From positions 62,001-126,000 of the forward strand of contig CAYSWV010000002.1 in NCBI GenBank assembly GCA_964434865.1: a stretch of DNA of 64,000 bases, written 5' to 3'. Origin of the DNA: CAYSWV01 sp964434865 (lineage in GTDB: Bacteria; Cyanobacteriota; Cyanobacteriia; Thermostichales; Thermostichaceae). A program made the translations under genes and the position numbers. Each line of letters opens with the position of its first letter. Within the stretch, counting starts at the first letter, position 1. This document shows positions 60,721 through 64,000 of this stretch, piece after piece. A model generated the notes under the pieces. It did not search any database and was not told where the DNA came from. It was given only the letters and a program-made list of their open reading frames with translations.

Positions 60721-63570
60721 TTAGTCAAAATCCCCTGAGATGATCTCGAAGGGACCTCCACCAGCCTGGTAAGACGCTGTTCGAGTGAATCCGCCGGCAC
60801 CGTTACCAATGAAGGTGGTGATGGAGTTATCATCACGGTTTGCTACAGCCAGATCCAGGAAGTCATCATCATCCACAAAGACCGCTGTGATGGTCCGAGG
60901 GAAGGTACCTGTTTCTAGTTCTGGACTTACCGTGAATCCACCATTACCATCACTCAAGAGAATATTGATGCTATTGCCCTCCCGATTAGCTACAGCTAAG
61001 TCCATTCGACCGTCAACATTGAAATCACCGCTTGTAATGGCTCGAGGCTCATCTCCAACAGCAAAAGTACCACTTACGCTAAAGGATCCAGTTCCATCAC
61101 CCAGCAAGATACTAACGGTGTCGTCATTGACATTTGCACTAGCTAAATCAACAATGCCATCCTGATTAAAGTCGCCCTTAGCAAAGTCAAAAGGTGCGGT
61201 CCCAGCAGGTGAGGCAATTTCAGCACCAAATCCACCAGGCTCGTTTAAGAAGGTACTGACAGTAGCAGAGTAGTAGTTCACAACAGCGACATCTAGAACG
61301 TTATCACCGTTAAAGTCTGCAATCTCAACTCCGCGAGGTCCATCTCCAGCTGTCAGCGTATCAAAGAGTGAGAAGTTACCCGTTCCATCACCCGCGAAAA
61401 TAGACAGATCATCAGAATCCCGGTTAGCCACAAACAGGTCTAAATTCTCATCACCATCGGCATCTCCGATCGCGATAGAACGGGGAGCATCACCCGCTGG
61501 AATCACAGCATTTTCAATGAAGTTGCCTGCACCTGATCCTAACAAAATAGTAACGTTATCATCATCACGGTTAGCAACTGCCAAGTCTAAGACTGTATCG
61601 GCATTAAAGTCACCTGTGACCACCGCTACTGGGAAAGCTCCCACTTCAAACTCAGCAGCTGTGTTAAAGCCACCCGTGCCATTACCTAAGAAGAGGGCAA
61701 CATTACCAGAGGCAAAGGCAACTTGAGCCACATCTTCATTACCATCCCCATCAGCATCCCCGACAGCTATATCAACAGGTTGTAATCCAGTGGTCACAAA
61801 TTCAGCTGGAGCAAATCCACCATTATCGGTTCCTAGTAAAACAGCGAAGGTGGCATCATTAAAGTGGCTCACAACAATGTCAGCAATATTATCACCGTCA
61901 AAGTCAGTCACATCCAGAGCCGCCGGGCCATTACCTACAGCAAACGTGCCACCATCAGTGAAGGTGCCATCATCTGACCCAATCAAAACTGAAACATTAT
62001 CATCCCCAAAGTTGCTAACCACAAGATCATCTAGGAAGTCTCCAGTAAAGTCAGCCACAACAACTGATGTTGGAAAATCACCTACTGGAATTTCGGTCTC
62101 GGTGGGGATAGGGTTTTCAGGACTGGGAGCAGTAATCACAGTGACCGAATCAGAACCACGGTTCGTGACCACAGTATCCGAAACTCCATCATTGTTGAAG
62201 TCACCGGTTGCTACACCAGCTGGACTGGTACCTACTGGAATCGAGCCGATTAGATCAAGGAAAGTCCCATCACCGCCCCCAAAGAGAATCCTTAGATCGT
62301 TACTACCTTCGTTGCTCACGACTAAGTCAATCGCACCATTCGTATCAAAATCACCAAAGGCGATCTCAACTGGAGCTGTACCCACGGTCAGATCAGGCTG
62401 TGCTGTAAAGCTACCTGTGCCATCCCCTAAGTAGACAGTAATGGTGTCTGTATTACCGTTAGCGACAACCAAATCCAGGTTAGTATCGCCATCAAAGTCA
62501 GCCGCTTGAACCCCTCTAGGACCATCACCTGCTAGCAATGTTGTCTCTAAAATGTAACCACCCTCGCCATCACTGAGGAATATAGTGATTGTGTCAGTTG
62601 TTAGGTTAGTCACTGCGGCATCAGCTAAAGTGTCACCATTGAAATCAGCTACAGCAACTGAGCGTGTATCGGGATCGACTGTACTGGGATCAGTATCAAA
62701 GACTTGAGCCACATCGTAGCCACCTAGGCCATCATTCAAGAATAGACTAATGTCGTTAGCGAAGTTATTGGTGACTATGAGATCCGTGCCAACAGGGAGA
62801 ACGTCAGGGCTACCCGGTAAGGTGACGCCTGGGATAGCCGTAATATCACTGGGATCAATAGTTAAACCAGCGAGGGCATTAGCTGTGGCTGCCAAATTTT
62901 CAGGTGTGCGTAATGGGATGGGCAGGAACAGAGCAGCGTAAACTACAACAGCATCAGCGAAATCAGGTGGCGGTAGGGGCGGAAATCCCCCTTCATCCAC
63001 AAAGTTAGTATTAATAGCATTAGGAACAGGGCCCAGATCAGCAACCGCAAAATTCCCATCGCTAAAGATCGTGTTGGCCTGAGTCACAATATTTTCAGGT
63101 GTGCGGAGCTGAGGCGGCAGTTGAGATGAAGCCAGCATCAAAACAAAGTCTTCAAGGGTCACTTGATTAGGATCATTTTGGTAAATGAAGGCCGACCCCT
63201 CGATGCAGCCTGGCGTTTCAACTTCAACAGGAACGTCTGTGTCAATGGGGAGGGTGACTGATTTAGCAAAGGTATCAACTGAAGCCTGATAAGATACAAA
63301 GCCAGGACGGATTTCAGCCGGTATAGCCACAAAAACCACTCCATCAGCTGCGATCTCGATAGTTGGAGGAGGATTGGTCTCTTTAGCGGCGTGTAGCAAA
63401 ATGGATCCAGCTGTTGTACAGGTGGCCAAGCTAGCTGTATCATCTTGTTGCAAATTAGGCTGGGGCGCTATACTTATAGGATCTGAAGAGTTTCCGCCAC
63501 AAGCCTCCAGTAAGGTAATCAAGCAAGCGCTCAGTATTAATAACTGGCTCCGCTTCATTGTTGATCCCAT
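60721..63570 (-). CDS. lipoprotein with tandem FG-GAP/VCBS repeats forming a 14-bladed double propeller
   Basis: 949 aa, ATG at 63570 (or 63558). Lipobox LLEAC with C24. Residues about 107-237 contain the two-module domain shared with the sugar dehydrogenase lipoprotein at 31267. From about 250 the chain is a series of 49-residue repeats with calcium-binding-type DxDxD loops (GDFNNDGVSD, DADGDGNED, ADFNGDNVLD). There are 13 complete repeats, a partial one at the beginning (no GDFD strand) and a partial one at the end (EIISGDFD, only that strand), so N and C parts complete one blade: 14 blades, as two seven-bladed propellers. Surface adhesion or binding is likely. Confidence 0.88.
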   Translation of the reverse strand: MGSTMKRSQLLILSACLITLLEACGGNSSDPISIAPQPNLQQDDTASLATCTTAGSILLHAAKETNPPPTIEIAADGVVFVAIPAEIRPGFVSYQASVDTFAKSVTLPIDTDVPVEVETPGCIEGSAFIYQNDPNQVTLEDFVLMLASSQLPPQLRTPENIVTQANTIFSDGNFAVADLGPVPNAINTNFVDEGGFPPLPPPDFADAVVVYAALFLPIPLRTPENLAATANALAGLTIDPSDITAIPGVTLPGSPDVLPVGTDLIVTNNFANDISLFLNDGLGGYDVAQVFDTDPSTVDPDTRSVAVADFNGDTLADAAVTNLTTDTITIFLSDGEGGYILETTLLAGDGPRGVQAADFDGDTNLDLVVANGNTDTITVYLGDGTGSFTAQPDLTVGTAPVEIAFGDFDTNGAIDLVVSNEGSNDLRILFGGGDGTFLDLIGSIPVGTSPAGVATGDFNNDGVSDTVVTNRGSDSVTVITAPSPENPIPTETEIPVGDFPTSVVVADFTGDFLDDLVVSNFGDDNVSVLIGSDDGTFTDGGTFAVGNGPAALDVTDFDGDNIADIVVSHFNDATFAVLLGTDNGGFAPAEFVTTGLQPVDIAVGDADGDGNEDVAQVAFASGNVALFLGNGTGGFNTAAEFEVGAFPVAVVTGDFNADTVLDLAVANRDDDNVTILLGSGAGNFIENAVIPAGDAPRSIAIGDADGDENLDLFVANRDSDDLSIFAGDGTGNFSLFDTLTAGDGPRGVEIADFNGDNVLDVAVVNYYSATVSTFLNEPGGFGAEIASPAGTAPFDFAKGDFNQDGIVDLASANVNDDTVSILLGDGTGSFSVSGTFAVGDEPRAITSGDFNVDGRMDLAVANREGNSINILLSDGNGGFTVSPELETGTFPRTITAVFVDDDDFLDLAVANRDDNSITTFIGNGAGGFTRTASYQAGGGPFEIISGDFD

Positions 63571-63890
63571 AGCTCAGTTCCTCACACTTAAATCATAGGG
63601 CTACGTTTAGTTTAGAAGCGAAGCATGAGGTGCGCAATAAGGAACTAAATTAAGTTATTATTTGCCCGCCCCCTTAAATCTGACTTGAAGTTACTTCTAT
63701 TAGTAAAATAGGTTCAGCCAAATTCAGGGTTTATGGGTAGAGATCGAGGCAGAAGGCCTGATCCAGTTTGAGTGTCTATGACCTGATTCTAGTTTGGGGG
63801 CGGCTCAACAAAACGTTGTCCTTGATTCGTTATCTTCTAGACTCTGCATCTCCTCAGTGAATTCTCGTAGCCATTGCCACTGGAGGATAC
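63571..63890. other. 320-nt divergent intergenic region
   Basis: Upstream region of the lipoprotein and DUF202 genes. An inverted pair CCGCCCCC (63666-63673) and GGGGGCGG (63796-63803) is separated by 122 nt. No gene was seen. Confidence 0.4.
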
Positions 63891-64000
63891 ATGGCCAACC
63901 GTCCAGACCCTCGAGTCTTTTTAGCTACTGAAAGAACCCTCTTAGCCTGGATTAGAACCGAGGTTGCCCTCTTAGCGTTTGCGTTTTTAGTGAAAAAATT
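63891..64000 (+). CDS. DUF202 (YidH-like) membrane protein, 5' end only
   Basis: ATG at 63891 has GGAGG 4 nt upstream. The 36 visible codons read MANRPDPRVFLATERTLLAW then IRTEVALLAFAFLVKK, the hallmark start of DUF202 family small membrane proteins. The rest is outside the window. Confidence 0.85.
   Translation, partial: MANRPDPRVFLATERTLLAWIRTEVALLAFAFLVKK

Noticed and set aside
60785..62434. several plus-strand open frames rich in Ser, Pro and Lys
   Set aside because: Antisense shadows of the repetitive FG-GAP gene, whose repeats keep the opposite strand open.
63571..63590. TTCCTCACACTT similar to the ACTCCTCACAC motif of Yfr1 sRNA
   Set aside because: Core differs, no flanking stem-loops, and it lies in the lipoprotein leader.
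63666..63803. CCGCCCCC / GGGGGCGG inverted pair as a second MITE
   Set aside because: Only 8 bp of inverted match and no direct repeat at the outer edges.

Overview
The window is about 64 kb of a cyanobacterial chromosome at roughly 45-48% GC. The host call rests on gene content: CruA/CruF/CruG carotenoid enzymes, a GUN4-domain protein, a DUF1995 protein, group 3 sigma factor SigF, a GluR0-type glutamate-gated channel, nickel superoxide dismutase with its maturation protease, and a nitrilase cluster like Synechocystis sll0783-sll0787. The cyanobacterial HIP1 octamer GCGATCGC is rare (I noticed two copies), while plain GATC is very dense. I cannot name the genus. There is one 100-base run of N (36852-36951), so this is a scaffold of a draft assembly. 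No rRNA, tRNA or CRISPR array was seen.

Layout. 1-2.3 kb: 5' part of hrcA, a radical SAM/SPASM protein and a small coiled-coil protein. 2.4-9.0 kb: carotenoid and lipid block, cruA then the tight run cruF-cruG-malic enzyme-pgsA. 9-23.4 kb, nearly all minus strand: coiled-coil membrane protein, yidD, phosphoribosyltransferase, ABC-2 permease, antiporter with two UspA domains, tag-cimA, two paralogous coiled-coil proteins, MarC, and an ECF-type CbiQ/CbiO pair. 23.5-35.7 kb: GUN4 and DUF1995 proteins, glutamate-gated channel, orphan molybdo-flavoprotein FAD subunit, two tandem Ser/Thr kinases (one fused to ankyrin repeats), a PQQ-type sugar dehydrogenase lipoprotein, a W-G-F repeat membrane protein and an FHA protein. 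36.3-43.2 kb: fur, sodN-sodX, PspA-like protein, cytosine deaminase-like enzyme, ilvN, a lipoprotein, sigF. 43.5-46.4 kb is a decay zone: a broken VOC/glyoxalase-like gene split by a 162-bp MITE-like element with perfect inverted ends and a target duplication, a 12-codon minigene ending on a hairpin, and a cupredoxin-like fragment. 46.4-52.2 kb: TPM-domain protein, SWIM and SNF2 pair. 52.3-58.2 kb: five-gene nitrilase (Nit1C-type) operon with an NtcA-like promoter and an adjacent GAF-LuxR regulator. 58.3-64 kb: arsR plus a broken SRPBCC partner, bioY, trmB, a large FG-GAP beta-propeller lipoprotein and the start of a DUF202 gene.

How genes connect. cruA supplies lycopene cyclisation, and cruF/cruG act in the myxoxanthophyll branch. 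cimA starts isoleucine synthesis by the citramalate route and ilvN is the regulatory subunit of acetohydroxyacid synthase. The lone T and A ECF subunits and the lone BioY could assemble into one transporter (inference). The most informative unexplained items are the MITE-like insertion, the shared two-module domain in two otherwise unrelated lipoproteins, the predicted nitrogen-controlled promoter of the nitrilase operon, and the W-x3-G-F repeat protein. Many predicted starts were moved to internal ATG or TTG codons with better Shine-Dalgarno sites or family agreement.
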